A stretch of DNA of 60,835 nucleotides, from assembly GCF_000585215.1 (NCBI RefSeq), contig NZ_AONC01000067.1, forward strand, positions 1 through 60,835, given 5' to 3'. The notes under the pieces are model-generated. The model was given only the letters and a program-made list of their open reading frames with translations, searched no databases and was not told the origin of the DNA. A program made the translations under genes and the position numbers. Positions 6,985 through 16,753 of this stretch are shown in pieces; position 1 is the stretch's first letter, and every line of letters begins with the position of its first letter. The stretch comes from Imhoffiella purpurea (GTDB taxonomy: Bacteria > Pseudomonadota > Gammaproteobacteria > Chromatiales > Chromatiaceae).

Positions 6985-8625
6985 GTGCCGGTCCGACAAG
7001 CCCCGGAACCAGCCCAGGAGGCCGTCATCAACGCCCTGGGCGAATTTCTCGCCTCGCCGCCGGACGGAACGCCCCCGGAGCTGGTGGAGGCGCTGGCCCT
7101 CATGGGCGGCGACCCGAGCGACCCCCTTTCGCCTCGACTCTTCTTCGAGGCCGTCGAGCAGTCGCCGATCGCCATCTCGATCACGGATGCCAAGGCGACC
7201 ATCCTCTACGCCAACCAGGCCTTCGAAACCCTCACCGGATACAGCCGCGAGGAGGTGCTGGGACAGAACGAGGCGATCCTCTCCAACAACGCCACGCCCA
7301 ACAACGTCTACGACCAGCTCTGGCGCACCATCAAGCACAAGCAGACCTGGACCGGCACCCTGGTGAACCGCACCAAGCAGGGCGGCGACTATCTGGCCGA
7401 GCTGACCATCTCGCCGGTGCTCGACGCCGACGGCGACCTCAAGCACTTCCTCGGCATGCACCGCGACGTCACCAAGGTGCACGAGCTGGAAGGCGCGCTG
7501 CGCCAGCAGAAGACCCGCATCGAGACCGTGCTCGACGCCGCGCCCGTGATCGTGGTGCTGCTCGACAGCGAGTTCCGGGTCATCCTCGACAACCAGGAAT
7601 ACAAGAAGCTGCTCAAGGACCTCAACGGCAAGGAGCCGGTGGACGTTCTGCGCAAGGCCATCAGCGAGCAGCTGGGCGTCGACGCCTTCGCCGCCTGCCT
7701 GGACGGGCAGGGCTTCAAGAACGTCGAGGTGAGCATCGACAACCGCGGCCACCTGGGACCGCGCTGGTTCTCCTGCTCCGGAACACCGGTCGACGAGTCC
7801 GACCCGACCGCGCGCAGCTACTTCGGCCAGCAGACGCCGGGCGAGCGCCGTCTGCTGCTGCTGGCCAACGACATCACCGGCCGCCGGCGCGAGATCGAGC
7901 GCGCCTATCTCGAGCACATGCGCGCCCGGCTCGCCGAGCAGCAGCTGATGCACGGCATGCGCGAGGCGCTGGCCGCCGCCATCTATCAGATCCAGGTCCC
8001 GCTCAACGTGATCAACGCCGCCGCCAGCATGCTCCGAAGCGGTGCAGGGAACGTCGACACCCTGATCGGCATGCTCGACCAGATCAGCGATTCGGGCGCC
8101 AAGGCCCTGGCCACGCTCAACGCCGCACTGCCGGAGGAGCCGCGCGAGTCCGGCGTCCTGGTCAACGTCAACGCCCTGCTGCGTCAGATCCTGGAGATGG
8201 AGACCGCGCGCCTCCTGGCGACCGGCATCGTGGTCGACTGGCGTCCGGCGACCGTCCTGCCCGAGTTCAACGGACACAAGAACCAGCTGCGCGCCATGTT
8301 CAAGCACCTGATCGAAAATGCCATCCAGGCACTGCGCGAGTGCGGCCAGTCGCAGCGCGAGCTGCGCATCACGACCCGCTGCCTGGACCGCGGGGTCGAG
8401 GTCGAGATCCAGGACAATGGCGGCGGCATCGCCCCCGAGGATCGTTACCGGGTCTTCGAGCCCTTCTTCATCGGCTGGCGCAACCGACGCGGCCGCGCCG
8501 GCATGGGACTCGCACTGTCCCAGGAGATCGTCAACGCCCACGGCGGATCGATCGAGATCGACCCAGACTGCACCGACGGCTGTCTGATCCGCCTGTCCCT
8601 GAACGCCGTACTTCCGGACGACTGA
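6985..8625 (+). CDS. nifL: Nitrogen fixation negative regulator NifL
   Basis: This 546-residue flavoprotein anti-activator binds and inhibits NifA in response to oxygen and fixed nitrogen. Domains by eye are an N-terminal PAS domain (about residues 48-165, with [14 protein letters not shown] and [15 protein letters not shown]), a second PAS domain (about 175-300), and a histidine-kinase-like region with a GHKL ATPase (about 420-540). Its N-box is LIENAIQAL, its G1 box [13 protein letters not shown] and its G2 box GRAGMGLAL. The GTG start at 6985 has an AGGAG ribosome-binding site 8 bases upstream. It is followed 16 bp later by nifA, the classic nifLA order, and carries a sigma-54 promoter with NifA sites. 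Confidence 0.93.
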   Translation: MPVRQAPEPAQEAVINALGEFLASPPDGTPPELVEALALMGGDPSDPLSPRLFFEAVEQSPIAISITDAKATILYANQAFETLTGYSREEVLGQNEAILSNNATPNNVYDQLWRTIKHKQTWTGTLVNRTKQGGDYLAELTISPVLDADGDLKHFLGMHRDVTKVHELEGALRQQKTRIETVLDAAPVIVVLLDSEFRVILDNQEYKKLLKDLNGKEPVDVLRKAISEQLGVDAFAACLDGQGFKNVEVSIDNRGHLGPRWFSCSGTPVDESDPTARSYFGQQTPGERRLLLLANDITGRRREIERAYLEHMRARLAEQQLMHGMREALAAAIYQIQVPLNVINAAASMLRSGAGNVDTLIGMLDQISDSGAKALATLNAALPEEPRESGVLVNVNALLRQILEMETARLLATGIVVDWRPATVLPEFNGHKNQLRAMFKHLIENAIQALRECGQSQRELRITTRCLDRGVEVEIQDNGGGIAPEDRYRVFEPFFIGWRNRRGRAGMGLALSQEIVNAHGGSIEIDPDCTDGCLIRLSLNAVLPDD

Positions 8626-8641
8626 ATTGCCCGATCGATCG

Positions 8642-10225
8642 ATGAGCCCCAAAGCACCCGACTTCGGCGCTGCCGAAGACTCGAGCCGTCTCGCACTGCT
8701 GGAATTCCAGCTGGCGGCACTCTTCGAAGTCAGCAGCGTTCTCAGCCGCTCCCTCAATCTGCGCCAGACCCTGCGCGAGGTGCTCGGCGTCCTGCACGAG
8801 CGCGGCGGCATGCGCTACGGCCTGGTCTGCCTCCTCGACGAGGATCGGGGAGAACTGATGATCAGCGCCCTGCACGGCAAGGACGCCGAGCCCTTCGAGA
8901 AGGTCACATACCAGCCCGGGGAGGGCGTGATCGGACAGATCCTCTCGTCCAACGAACCCTGGGTCCTGCCCCGTCTCGGCGACGAGCCGCGCTTCCTCGA
9001 CCGGCTCAATCTCTACGACCACGACCTGCCCTTCATCGGCGTGCCGATCCGGGTCGGCGAGGAGCACCCGGTCGGCGTCCTCACGGCCCAGCCCGAATCG
9101 GGCGAGACCCTGCTCGGCTACCGGGCGCGCTTCCTGGAGATGGTCGCCAACCTCACCGGACAGGCGGTGCGCCTCGCCCGCACGGTCGAAGCCGAGCAGC
9201 AGGCGCTGCGCGAGGAGCGCGACAAGCTGCGCCGCGAGGTCAAGGGCACCCACGGATTCGACAGCATCATCGGCCGCGCGGACGCCATGCGCCTGGTGTT
9301 CGAACAGGTCCGCCAGGTCGCCAAATGGAACACCACGGTCCTGATCCGCGGCGAGTCCGGCACCGGCAAGGAGCTGATCGCCAACGCCATCCACTACAAC
9401 TCGCCGCGCGCCCGCGCGCCCTTCGTCAAGCTCAACTGCGCGGCGCTCCCGGACAACCTGCTGGAGTCCGAGCTGTTCGGGCATGAAAAAGGGGCCTTCA
9501 CCGGCGCCGTGAGCCAGCGCAAGGGACGCTTCGAGCAGGCCGACGGCGGCACCCTCTTCCTCGACGAGATCGGCGAGATCACCCCCGCCTTCCAGGCCAA
9601 GCTGCTGCGGGTGCTCCAGGAAGGCGAGTTCGAGCGGGTCGGCGGCGGACGCACCATCAAGGTCGACGTCCGCGTGATCGCCGCGACCAACCGCGACCTG
9701 GAGGCCGAGGTCCGTGCCGGCGACTTCCGCGAGGATCTCTACTACCGTCTGAACGTGATGCCGATCCGCATGCCGGCCCTGCGCGAGCGCATGGAGGACA
9801 TCCCCGACCTGGCGCGCTTCCTGGTCGGCAAGGTCGCCCGCATGCAAGGCCGCGAACTCCAGATCACCGACAGCGCGCTGCGGGTCCTGATGCGCTACGA
9901 GTGGCCCGGAAACGTGCGCGAACTGGAGAACTGCATGGAGCGCGCCGCCGTCATGTGCGAGAACGGCATCATCGACCGCGACGTCATCAACCTGACCGGG
10001 CTCGACGTGAGCGCGACCGCCAGCGAGCCCGCCCCGGCCAGCACCGCCGCCGCGCCACACCATGTCGACCTCAACGACCCCAACCTCGACGAGCGCGAGC
10101 GGGTCATCGCCGCGCTGGAGGAGGCCGGCTGGGTGCAGGCCAAGGCCGCGCGTCTGCTCAACATGACACCGCGCCAGATCGCCTACCGGATCCAGACCCT
10201 CAACATCAAGATGCGGCAGTTCTGA
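8642..10225 (+). CDS. nifA: Nif-specific transcriptional activator NifA
   Basis: This sigma-54-dependent enhancer-binding protein activates nif and, by inference, rnf promoters. Order: an N-terminal GAF domain (about residues 20-180), an AAA+ domain (about 205-440) with Walker A GESGTGKE, the sigma-54 contact loop GAFTGA and Walker B LFLDEIGE, and a C-terminal Fis-type helix-turn-helix ([18 protein letters not shown]). The linker between AAA+ and HTH is short and Ala/Pro-rich and lacks the CXXXXC motif of oxygen-sensitive rhizobial NifA. That agrees with control by the adjacent NifL. ATG 8642 was preferred to an in-frame TTG at 8627; neither has a strong ribosome-binding site. Length with the ATG is 527 residues. 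Confidence 0.95.
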   Translation: MSPKAPDFGAAEDSSRLALLEFQLAALFEVSSVLSRSLNLRQTLREVLGVLHERGGMRYGLVCLLDEDRGELMISALHGKDAEPFEKVTYQPGEGVIGQILSSNEPWVLPRLGDEPRFLDRLNLYDHDLPFIGVPIRVGEEHPVGVLTAQPESGETLLGYRARFLEMVANLTGQAVRLARTVEAEQQALREERDKLRREVKGTHGFDSIIGRADAMRLVFEQVRQVAKWNTTVLIRGESGTGKELIANAIHYNSPRARAPFVKLNCAALPDNLLESELFGHEKGAFTGAVSQRKGRFEQADGGTLFLDEIGEITPAFQAKLLRVLQEGEFERVGGGRTIKVDVRVIAATNRDLEAEVRAGDFREDLYYRLNVMPIRMPALRERMEDIPDLARFLVGKVARMQGRELQITDSALRVLMRYEWPGNVRELENCMERAAVMCENGIIDRDVINLTGLDVSATASEPAPASTAAAPHHVDLNDPNLDERERVIAALEEAGWVQAKAARLLNMTPRQIAYRIQTLNIKMRQF

Positions 10226-10446
10226 CCCCTCGCCAGCCTCCGCCTCCGGGGGCACGGACGAGGAACGGGCTCGGCGGGACGAGGACGCCTCGCCGTTGTC
10301 GATAGCCGCCAAGCAGGCTACCGTAGGCGCCGGCTCGGCGGCGAATGGCCCGATTCCCGATGCGCCCGCGCTCAGACCCCCGGAGCCTTGCCGGACCGGG
10401 ATCTCGCGGCTGGATTCGGGGTGTCTATCAAGCGGAGGTCTCGACC

Positions 10447-11130
10447 ATGACAGGACTCGCGATCATCGTCGGCTTGATCCTCCTGTTTCTGCTCGCCAGG
10501 CTGGGAGCCGCTCGCATGTGCGCACGACGGGCCGCCTTCATCCGCAGCTACGATTTCCCCGGCGGACTGCTCGACCGGTTCGCGGCCAGGCACCCCGAAC
10601 TCTCGGCGCACGACCGCCACCTGGTCTCGCGCGCCCTGCGCCAGTTCTTTCTCGCCTACCTCTCGGGGGGACGCAAGCCGGTATCCATGCCGTCGCAGGT
10701 GACGGACGACCTCTGGCACGACTTCATCCTCTTCACCCGTCACTATCGGTCGTTCTGCCGGCGCGCCTTCGGGCGCTTCCTCCACCACACCCCCGCGATC
10801 GACCTGGGACCGGACAGGCGCAGCAACGATGGACTGAGACGCGTCTGGTGGCATGCCTGCCAAATCGAAGGGATCGACCCCGGGAATCCGGCCCGGCTGC
10901 CACTACTCTTCGCGTTGGACGAGCGGCTCGCCATCGAGGAGGGATTCCATTACGCACTCGATCGCTACCCGCGCCGAGCGCTCGACGAGGACACCCCCAT
11001 CCATTACGTCGGCGATCTGACGACCGGCGGCTTCGACGCCTCGGGCGGCGGATTCCTCGACTCCTTGTGCGGCGGCTGGGATGGTGGGGACGGCTGCGGC
11101 GGGGACGGAGGCGGCTGTGGCGGCGATTAG
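10447..11130 (+). CDS. Glycine-rich-domain (GRDP/DUF1399)-like membrane-anchored protein
   Basis: The 227-residue protein starts with one strong hydrophobic helix (MTGLAIIVGLILLFLLA) and has a GGAGG-like ribosome-binding site upstream. The central region contains VTDDLWHDFILFTRHYRSFCRRAFG. This LWHxFxLxTRxYxxFC pattern is typical of the GRDP/DUF1399 family found in plants and scattered bacteria. The last 30 residues are almost only Gly, Asp and Cys (CGGWDGGDGCGG, GGGCGGD). Function is unknown. It ends 17 bp before trkH, so co-transcription is likely. The family call rests on the pattern alone. Confidence 0.6.
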   Translation: MTGLAIIVGLILLFLLARLGAARMCARRAAFIRSYDFPGGLLDRFAARHPELSAHDRHLVSRALRQFFLAYLSGGRKPVSMPSQVTDDLWHDFILFTRHYRSFCRRAFGRFLHHTPAIDLGPDRRSNDGLRRVWWHACQIEGIDPGNPARLPLLFALDERLAIEEGFHYALDRYPRRALDEDTPIHYVGDLTTGGFDASGGGFLDSLCGGWDGGDGCGGDGGGCGGD

Positions 11131-11147
11131 AGGAGACTGAATCTCGA

Positions 11148-12593
11148 ATGCACTGGCGCGCCATCATTCGGCTGTTCGGCATCCTGCTGATGCTCTACAG
11201 CCTGAGCTTCCTGCCCTCCTTCGTCGTCGCGCTCATCTATCAGGACGGCGAATGGCTGGTATTCGGGGTGTCCCTGGTCTTCACGGCCGGCATCGGAGCC
11301 TTCCTTTGGCTGCCCAACATCCACGAGCAGACCGAGCTCTCGGTGCGCGACGGTTTCCTCATCGTCACTCTCTTCTGGGCGCTGCTCGGCCTGGTGGGCG
11401 CCCTCCCCTTCATCCTGGGTCTGCATCTGAGTGTGACGGATGCGATCTTCGAGTCGATCTCCGGATTCACCACCACGGGAGCCACGGTCATCGAGGGGCT
11501 CGACCGGCTGCCGCCCTCCGTCCTCTACCATCGGCAGCAGATCCACTGGCTCGGCGGGATGGGCATCATCGTGCTCGCGGTCGCCATCCTGCCGTTGCTG
11601 GGTGTCGGCGGCATGCAGCTCTATCGCGCCGAAACCTCCGGGGTCGCCAAATACGAGAAGCCGACCCCGCGTATCGCCGAGACCGCGCGCGTGCTCTGGA
11701 CCATCTATTTCACCCTCACCGCCGCCTGCGCCATTGCCTTCCGGCTCGCCGGCATGAACACCTTCGACGCCATCGGCCATGCCTTCGCGACCGTCTCGAC
11801 CGGCGGCTTCTCCACCCACGATGCCAGCCTCGGCTACTTCGACAGCCCGCTCATCGAGGCCATCGCCATCTTCTTCATGCTGGCCGGCGGAGTGAACTTC
11901 ACCATCCACTTCATCGCCTGGCGCAAGCGCAAATTCAACGACTACTTCAAGGATCCCGAGGTCCGCGCCTTCGGCCTCATCTTCCTCGCCGGATCCCTGT
12001 TCGTGGCAGTCAGTCTCTATCTGACCAAGACCTACGACGGCGCCTGGTCCTGCTGGCGCTATGCCTCCTTCCAGGTAGCCTCCATCCTCACCAGCACCGG
12101 CTTCGGCACCGCCACCTACGCATTCTGGCCGCTGCACATCCCGCTGGTGCTGGTCATCCTCTCCTTCACCGGGGGCTGTGGCGGATCGACCGCGGGCGGC
12201 ATCAAGGTGCTGCGGGTGATGCTGCTGGTCAAGCTGGGCTTCCGCCAGCTCTTCCAGATCGCCCACCCCCAGGCGCTGGTGGTGCTCAAGGTCGGCAACC
12301 GCACGATGAGCGAAGACATACTGCTCTCGGTCTGGGGCTTCTACGTGCTCTACGTCGTCACCTGTCTGCTGCTGACCGTGGCCATGATGGCCGCCGGACT
12401 GGACCTGGAATCGGCCTTCGGCGCCACCGTCGCCACGGTCAACCTGCTCGGCCCGGGCCTGGGCGAGGTCGCGACCAGCTTCGCCACCGTCGACCCCATC
12501 GTCAAATGGCTGGGCGTGTTCGGCATGCTGGCCGGACGCCTGGAAATCTTCACCCTCTTCATCCTCTTCCTGCCGGATTACTGGCGGAACTGA
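11148..12593 (+). CDS. trkH: Potassium uptake protein TrkH
   Basis: This 481-residue polytopic protein is the pore-forming subunit of Trk-type K+ uptake. It is built as four repeated membrane-pore-membrane units. The selectivity-filter loops appear as [11 protein letters not shown] (about residue 105), [13 protein letters not shown] (about 215), [12 protein letters not shown] (about 315) and the degenerate [13 protein letters not shown] (about 430). [30 protein letters not shown] is the family signature (split here only for description: HWLGGMGI, then [10 protein letters not shown]). It needs the NAD-binding TrkA subunit, which is not in this window. Length matches the family. Confidence 0.93.
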   Translation: MHWRAIIRLFGILLMLYSLSFLPSFVVALIYQDGEWLVFGVSLVFTAGIGAFLWLPNIHEQTELSVRDGFLIVTLFWALLGLVGALPFILGLHLSVTDAIFESISGFTTTGATVIEGLDRLPPSVLYHRQQIHWLGGMGIIVLAVAILPLLGVGGMQLYRAETSGVAKYEKPTPRIAETARVLWTIYFTLTAACAIAFRLAGMNTFDAIGHAFATVSTGGFSTHDASLGYFDSPLIEAIAIFFMLAGGVNFTIHFIAWRKRKFNDYFKDPEVRAFGLIFLAGSLFVAVSLYLTKTYDGAWSCWRYASFQVASILTSTGFGTATYAFWPLHIPLVLVILSFTGGCGGSTAGGIKVLRVMLLVKLGFRQLFQIAHPQALVVLKVGNRTMSEDILLSVWGFYVLYVVTCLLLTVAMMAAGLDLESAFGATVATVNLLGPGLGEVATSFATVDPIVKWLGVFGMLAGRLEIFTLFILFLPDYWRN

Positions 12594-12602
12594 TTCGGAG
12601 CG

Positions 12603-12629
12603 GTCATTGGGTCAGTCGGCCCCAATGAC
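12603..12629 (+). terminator. Hairpin after trkH
   Basis: GTCATTGGG (12603-12611) and CCCAATGAC (12621-12629) pair perfectly around a 9-base loop, 10 bp after the trkH stop. No T-run follows, so it may be a weak or Rho-assisted terminator. Confidence 0.5.
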
Positions 12630-12998
12630 TGCTGATCCCAGGTCCGGACAGAGGAGCTTTGTACACCGGATTCCGCAGTAGCCAGGACAGCGGACGCTGA
12701 CCCATGTCACAAGGGTGCATCGACTGTTACCGGAACCCTCAACCATTCGCACAACCCTACAGGAAGCCCTGCAATTCAACCGAGACGACGCCATTTCTGC
12801 CGCTGGATCGGATTACATCGAAGTACAAATAGCCGTATGAAGCGCAGCGCCCTTTAAATAGGCAAACCACCGCGCCTCATGAGCGAAGCAACGCCGATCG
12901 ACCCATCCACATTCCGACCAAAGCCCAAAGGGTTTACAAATACCCGCATCGCTCATACTCCTCAGAACTCGGCCCAGCCCACGACGAGGACCTCCCCC
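12630..12998. other. Gene-free stretch between trkH and the thioredoxin-like gene
   Basis: No convincing gene is present in these 369 bp. Short frames on both strands have no recognisable composition or start signals. A GAGGA ribosome-binding site for the next gene lies at its right end. AT-richer patches around 12820-12870 could hold its promoter, but no clear -35/-10 pair was identified. Confidence 0.5.
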
Positions 12999-14042
12999 AT
13001 GCTCCAAGCCCTGACGATTCTGTCTCTCCTATTCCTGACCGATTTCACGATGGCCGCCTCGGAGGACCCTGCCGAGCTGGGAGCCGGGCTGCAGAACCCC
13101 GGATACGAGGAACTGCCCGCCTGGTTCAAGACCTCCTTCCTGGACCTGACCGAGGACGTCGCGGAGGCCGCGGCCGAGGACAAGCGGGTGCTGCTCTATT
13201 TCTACCAGGACGGCTGTCCCTACTGCGCCAAGCTGCTGAGGGACAACTTTACCGACCGGGAGATCGTCGAGCTGACGCGCCAGGGCTTCGACGTCATCGC
13301 GATCAACCTCTGGGGCGATCGGGAGGTGACCGGGCTGGACGGCAAGACCACGACCGAGAAAAAGCTCGCCACCCTGCTCGGGGTCCAGTTCACGCCGACC
13401 CTGCTGTTCCTGGACGAAGCCGGCAAGGTGGTGCTGCGGCTGAACGGCTATCTGCCGCCGCACCGTTTCGCGGCCGCGCTGAGATACGTCGCGGAACGCC
13501 ACGAGCGCACTGGCGAACGCTTCAGCGAATTCTATGTCCGCACCAATCCGCGCGAGGCCGAGGGCGACCTGCACCAAGAGGCGGGCTTTCTCGCCCCGCC
13601 GTTACGACTCGGCGACAACCGCCGGAAATCGCCGCGTCCGCTGGTGGTGATGCTGGAGCAGCCGGTGTGCCGGGAGTGCGACGAGCTGCATCAGGACGTC
13701 CTGCGCCGCGAGGCGGTCGCGCTCTCGCTCGCGGCCTTCGATGCCGCCATCGTCGACGTCTTCTCGCGCGAGCCCCTGCAGACGCCGGACGGACGGGAGA
13801 CGACCGGGCGCGACTGGGCCGCCGAGCTGGGGATCGAATACACGCCCAGCCTGGTCTTCTACGATACCCAGGGTAGGGAGGTCTTCCGCACCGAGGGCTA
13901 TCTGAAGGCGTTCCATGTCCAGGGCGCGCTCGACTACGTCGCCACCGGCGCCTACCGCTGGCAGCCGAGCTTCCAGCGCTACCTCTCGGCACGCCGCGAG
14001 GCGCTCGCCGAGCGCGGGATCCAGATCGACATCATGCGTTAA
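12999..14042 (+). CDS. Exported protein with two thioredoxin-like domains
   Basis: The 347-residue protein starts at an ATG preceded by GAGGA and has a signal peptide (MLQALTILSLLFLTDFTMA, then SED). Domain 1 (about residues 35-165) has the redox motif GCPYC at 73-76 and the cis-Pro segment VQFTPTLLFLD. Domain 2 (about 205-325) has the unusual motif CREC at 224-227 and its own cis-Pro segment IEYTPSLVFYD. Both motifs follow the CxxC layout, so two periplasmic thiol-disulfide centres are possible. The order resembles SoxW- or DsbD-like partner proteins of sulfur oxidisers, but the substrate is unknown. Its 3' end overlaps the convergent gene at 14032 by 11 bp. Confidence 0.75.
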   Translation: MLQALTILSLLFLTDFTMAASEDPAELGAGLQNPGYEELPAWFKTSFLDLTEDVAEAAAEDKRVLLYFYQDGCPYCAKLLRDNFTDREIVELTRQGFDVIAINLWGDREVTGLDGKTTTEKKLATLLGVQFTPTLLFLDEAGKVVLRLNGYLPPHRFAAALRYVAERHERTGERFSEFYVRTNPREAEGDLHQEAGFLAPPLRLGDNRRKSPRPLVVMLEQPVCRECDELHQDVLRREAVALSLAAFDAAIVDVFSREPLQTPDGRETTGRDWAAELGIEYTPSLVFYDTQGREVFRTEGYLKAFHVQGALDYVATGAYRWQPSFQRYLSARREALAERGIQIDIMR

Positions 14043-14766
14043 CCGATTCCATCATCGAGGCGCAGAGGCTCACAGCCGACTCGAAGGTTCCCAACCTCCC
14101 GGCCATATCCGCCTTGCGCGCAATCATCTTCTCGGCCAGCTTGCGGCTGCCGCCGCCGTCGAGGATGACCTGGCGGATCCGCTCGTCCGGGATCCGAACC
14201 ACGACCTCAATGGCCTCCTTGATGGCGTCTGGACGCATGTCGGCGAAGAGCCGGAGCGCGTGCGGGTTGTCCTCGTCGCGGCGCAGGACGTCCAGCTCGT
14301 CCACCCGGGTGCCGAAGGCCTTGCCCTTGGGATCGCCCTGGGCGCGAAAGCACAGCGCGCCGCCCAGATCGAGCGTCAGCACCTGTCCGTCGACCACACC
14401 CTGGTTGTCCCCGTCGAAGCCGGCGGCGTCCCAGTTGGCCGTCCAGGCATGCACCCCGAACCAGCGCTGGGTTTGGCGGCGCTCGCCCTCGCTCAGGTGC
14501 GCCACGCAGCGCTTGTCGAGCTGGACCCACTGTGTCGCGATCTGCTCGGGCTCGGCCGTGCGCACATAGGTCAGGGTCGGGGCGCCCGTCAGCCGGTAGA
14601 GCCGGGCGGCGATCGCCTCGTTGCGGGCATGCAGCGGCGACTCCAGCGTCTTGACGTAGAAGCGGCGTCCGTCGTCGTCCTCGAAGATGCCGGCCGGATT
14701 GGTGCCCAACTGACCGCCGACCCGATGCATGGCGGCGGTATCGATGGGTGGAATATCGGAGATCAT
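14032..14766 (-). CDS. Kinase-fold (HipA/PI3-4-kinase-like) protein
   Basis: The 244-residue protein shows a reduced kinase-like pattern. It has an N-terminal glycine segment and FYVKTLESPLHARNEAIAARLY, resembling the catalytic Lys and alphaC Glu region. A WTANWDAAGFDGDNQG loop is reminiscent of the catalytic Asp/Asn loop. TLDLGGALCFRAQGDPKG resembles a metal-binding D-x-G loop. Such proteins are found in phage and bacterial genomes and distantly resemble HipA and phosphoinositide-kinase folds; their substrates are unknown. The gene lies 13 bp downstream of a dual-specificity phosphatase on the same strand, which suggests a paired system. The fold assignment is by motif only. Confidence 0.5.
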   Translation of the reverse strand: MISDIPPIDTAAMHRVGGQLGTNPAGIFEDDDGRRFYVKTLESPLHARNEAIAARLYRLTGAPTLTYVRTAEPEQIATQWVQLDKRCVAHLSEGERRQTQRWFGVHAWTANWDAAGFDGDNQGVVDGQVLTLDLGGALCFRAQGDPKGKAFGTRVDELDVLRRDEDNPHALRLFADMRPDAIKEAIEVVVRIPDERIRQVILDGGGSRKLAEKMIARKADMAGRLGTFESAVSLCASMMESVNA

Positions 14767-14779
14767 CGCGAATCCTGGA

Positions 14780-15334
14780 TCAGGGGATGGGGCGGGTTCG
14801 ACGCACCAGGGCGAGCTGCGAGGGCGTCTCGATGGCCCCCCTGCGTTCGCGGCGGACGTCGCGGATCGCCTCGTCGGGCTCCATGCCGAGTTCGACGAGC
14901 AGCCGCGCGGCGATCATGCCCGCGCGCCCGAGGCCGCCCTTGCAGTGCAGGAGCACATCCTCTCCGTTGCGCAGCATCCGGCGGATCTCGCGGCCATGGA
15001 CGACCCACTGATCCTCGAAGACCTGGTTCGGAACCGAATAGTCGGCGATGGGAAGATGGCGCCAGGCGATGCCCCGGTTCTGGACCTCCCGACCGAGATG
15101 CGGCACCTTGAGCATCGCCAGTTCCTCGGGCTCCACCAGCGTCAGCACCAGCCTGGCGCCCCAGTCGCGGATGGCGTCCAGATCGGTCCCGAGGTCGCGC
15201 TTCCAGGCGCCCGTGTGGGCGAAGGGATCCTGCTTGCCCGGACAGAAGGTGATCCCGATCCGTCCATACGAGAGGCTCGCGCGGACCTCCGAGATCTGGA
15301 TGGGATGTGTCTGGCTGGTCCGGACCTGTGTCAT
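14780..15334 (-). CDS. CDKN3-like dual-specificity protein phosphatase
   Basis: The 184-residue protein contains the Cys-based phosphatase signature HCKGGLGRAG (HCx5R) near residue 131, with the general-acid loop LPIADYSVPN about 35 residues earlier. The surrounding DWGARLVLTLVEPEEL and IRRMLRNGEDVLLH segments match the bacterial CDKN3 (cyclin-dependent kinase inhibitor 3) phosphatase family. It probably dephosphorylates Ser/Thr/Tyr or a small phosphorylated molecule in the cytoplasm. It is the first gene of a two-gene unit with the kinase-fold protein (13-bp gap) and is divergent from rsgA. Confidence 0.8.
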   Translation of the reverse strand: MTQVRTSQTHPIQISEVRASLSYGRIGITFCPGKQDPFAHTGAWKRDLGTDLDAIRDWGARLVLTLVEPEELAMLKVPHLGREVQNRGIAWRHLPIADYSVPNQVFEDQWVVHGREIRRMLRNGEDVLLHCKGGLGRAGMIAARLLVELGMEPDEAIRDVRRERRGAIETPSQLALVRRTRPIP

Positions 15335-15483
15335 AGGGGCATCTTGACGGGATACTGAAGGTCGGCGGATCAGTGTAACAGAGCGTGCATCGGTGCCGCC
15401 TCGTTTGCATTGGGACCCCGATCATGGCATCAAGGCGTCCCCTCATGCCGCTGACCCAATCCACGGAACCGAGCCGCCTCACG

Positions 15484-16557
15484 ATGACGATTCAGCACTC
15501 CGAACTGGCCGCGCTGGGCTGGACCCAATGGTTCGAGCAACGTGTCGATTGCGATACCTCGCACACCATCGCCCGCGTCGCGGCCGTCGACCGCGATCGG
15601 CTGCTGCTCCTGGACGGGACGGGTTCCTTCCGCGCCAAGCTGGCCGGCGGCCTGCTGCACCGCCACCGCTTCCCGCACGACCTGCCCTGCGTGGGCGACT
15701 GGGTCTGTCTGGAACGTCAGCCGGGGGACGATTTCGCGATCGTCCACTCGGTCGTCGAGCGCCGGACCGCGCTGCGCCGCAAGTCGGCCGGGAATGCCGT
15801 CGAGTATCAGATGATCGCGGCGAATCTGGATACCGTCATGATCGTCCAGTCCTGTCACTTCGACTTCAATCTCAAACGGCTGGAGCGCTATCTGGTCATG
15901 GTGATGGACGGCGGGGCCGATCCCTGCGTCCTGCTCACCAAGACGGACCTGGTGGATCCGGACGTCCTGGCCGATCAGCTGTCCGAGATCGAGGCCATGG
16001 GTCTCATGCCCCCGGTCCTGACCCTGAGCAACGTGACCCAGGATGGTCTGAGCGCGCTCAAGGGGTTCCTGGCGCCTGGTAAGACCTACTGCTTCGTCGG
16101 ATCCTCGGGCGTCGGCAAGAGCACTCTGATCAATCATCTGATCGACCGGGACGCCCTGGAGACGGGCGGTGTCAGCGCGACCGGCGAGGGACGCCATACC
16201 ACGGTGCGTCGCGAGCTGATCCGACTCGGCGGCGGCGCGCTGGTCGTCGACACACCGGGAATGCGCGAATTCGGCATTCTGGACGCAGGGAACGGCATCG
16301 AAAGCCGCTATGCCGAGATCACCGAGCTCGCCTCCCGCTGCCGCTACCGCGACTGCACCCATAGCGGCGAGCCCGGCTGCGCCGTGCGCGAGGCGGTCGA
16401 TTCGGGCGAGATCGGCCGCGCGCACTTCGAGAACTATCTCAAGCTCAGACAGGAGTCCGAGTTCAACCAGATGACCCATGCCGAGCGGCGCAAGAAGGAC
16501 CGCGACTTCGGTCGCTTCATCAAATCGGTAAAGAAGGATCTGAAGACCGATCGCTGA
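15484..16557 (+). CDS. rsgA: Ribosome small subunit-dependent GTPase A (RsgA)
   Basis: A circularly permuted GTPase that helps late 30S maturation. An N-terminal OB-type domain is followed by the permuted G motifs in the order G4 (LLTKTDL), G1 (GSSGVGKSTLIN) and G3 (DTPGMREF). The C-terminal zinc-binding segment is CRYRDCTHSGEPGC. A KK/RR-rich tail ends the protein. Start codon: ATG 15484 gives 357 residues beginning MTIQHSELAALGW, similar to related proteins. In-frame ATGs at 15424 and 15445 are possible, and no strong ribosome-binding site decides between them. Confidence 0.9.
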   Translation: MTIQHSELAALGWTQWFEQRVDCDTSHTIARVAAVDRDRLLLLDGTGSFRAKLAGGLLHRHRFPHDLPCVGDWVCLERQPGDDFAIVHSVVERRTALRRKSAGNAVEYQMIAANLDTVMIVQSCHFDFNLKRLERYLVMVMDGGADPCVLLTKTDLVDPDVLADQLSEIEAMGLMPPVLTLSNVTQDGLSALKGFLAPGKTYCFVGSSGVGKSTLINHLIDRDALETGGVSATGEGRHTTVRRELIRLGGGALVVDTPGMREFGILDAGNGIESRYAEITELASRCRYRDCTHSGEPGCAVREAVDSGEIGRAHFENYLKLRQESEFNQMTHAERRKKDRDFGRFIKSVKKDLKTDR

Positions 16558-16746
16558 CCTGGGCTTGCGGAACCGCTTGCCCCGATCCTCGACCGCGTGA
16601 TGACGCCCACTTCGGAGACGCCGGAGGATCTGCGCGCGAGCGCGGCCGGAGTCGTGGCCGAGGCCGTGCGTTTTGCCGAAGAGAGCCCCTGGCCCGAACC
16701 GGAAGAGGCGCTCGACGATGTCTGGTCAGAGTCTGGGGCGGAGTGA
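16558..16746 (+). pseudogene. C-terminal remnant of a thiamine-dependent dehydrogenase E1 alpha subunit
   Basis: The frame that continues directly after the rsgA stop encodes PEDLRASAAGVVAEAV, FAEESPWPEPEEALDDV and then a stop. This resembles the extreme C-terminus of pyruvate/acetoin dehydrogenase E1-alpha subunits. No start or N-terminal part exists. The E1-beta remnant follows 7 bp later, the normal gene order of such operons, which supports the assignment. Confidence 0.55.
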
Positions 16747-16753
16747 TCGGGGT

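Noticed and set aside
12813-13007. Minus-strand 64-codon frame upstream of the thioredoxin-like gene
   Set aside because: Unusual Trp/Cys-rich composition, no start context, and it overlaps the next gene's ribosome-binding site region on the other strand.
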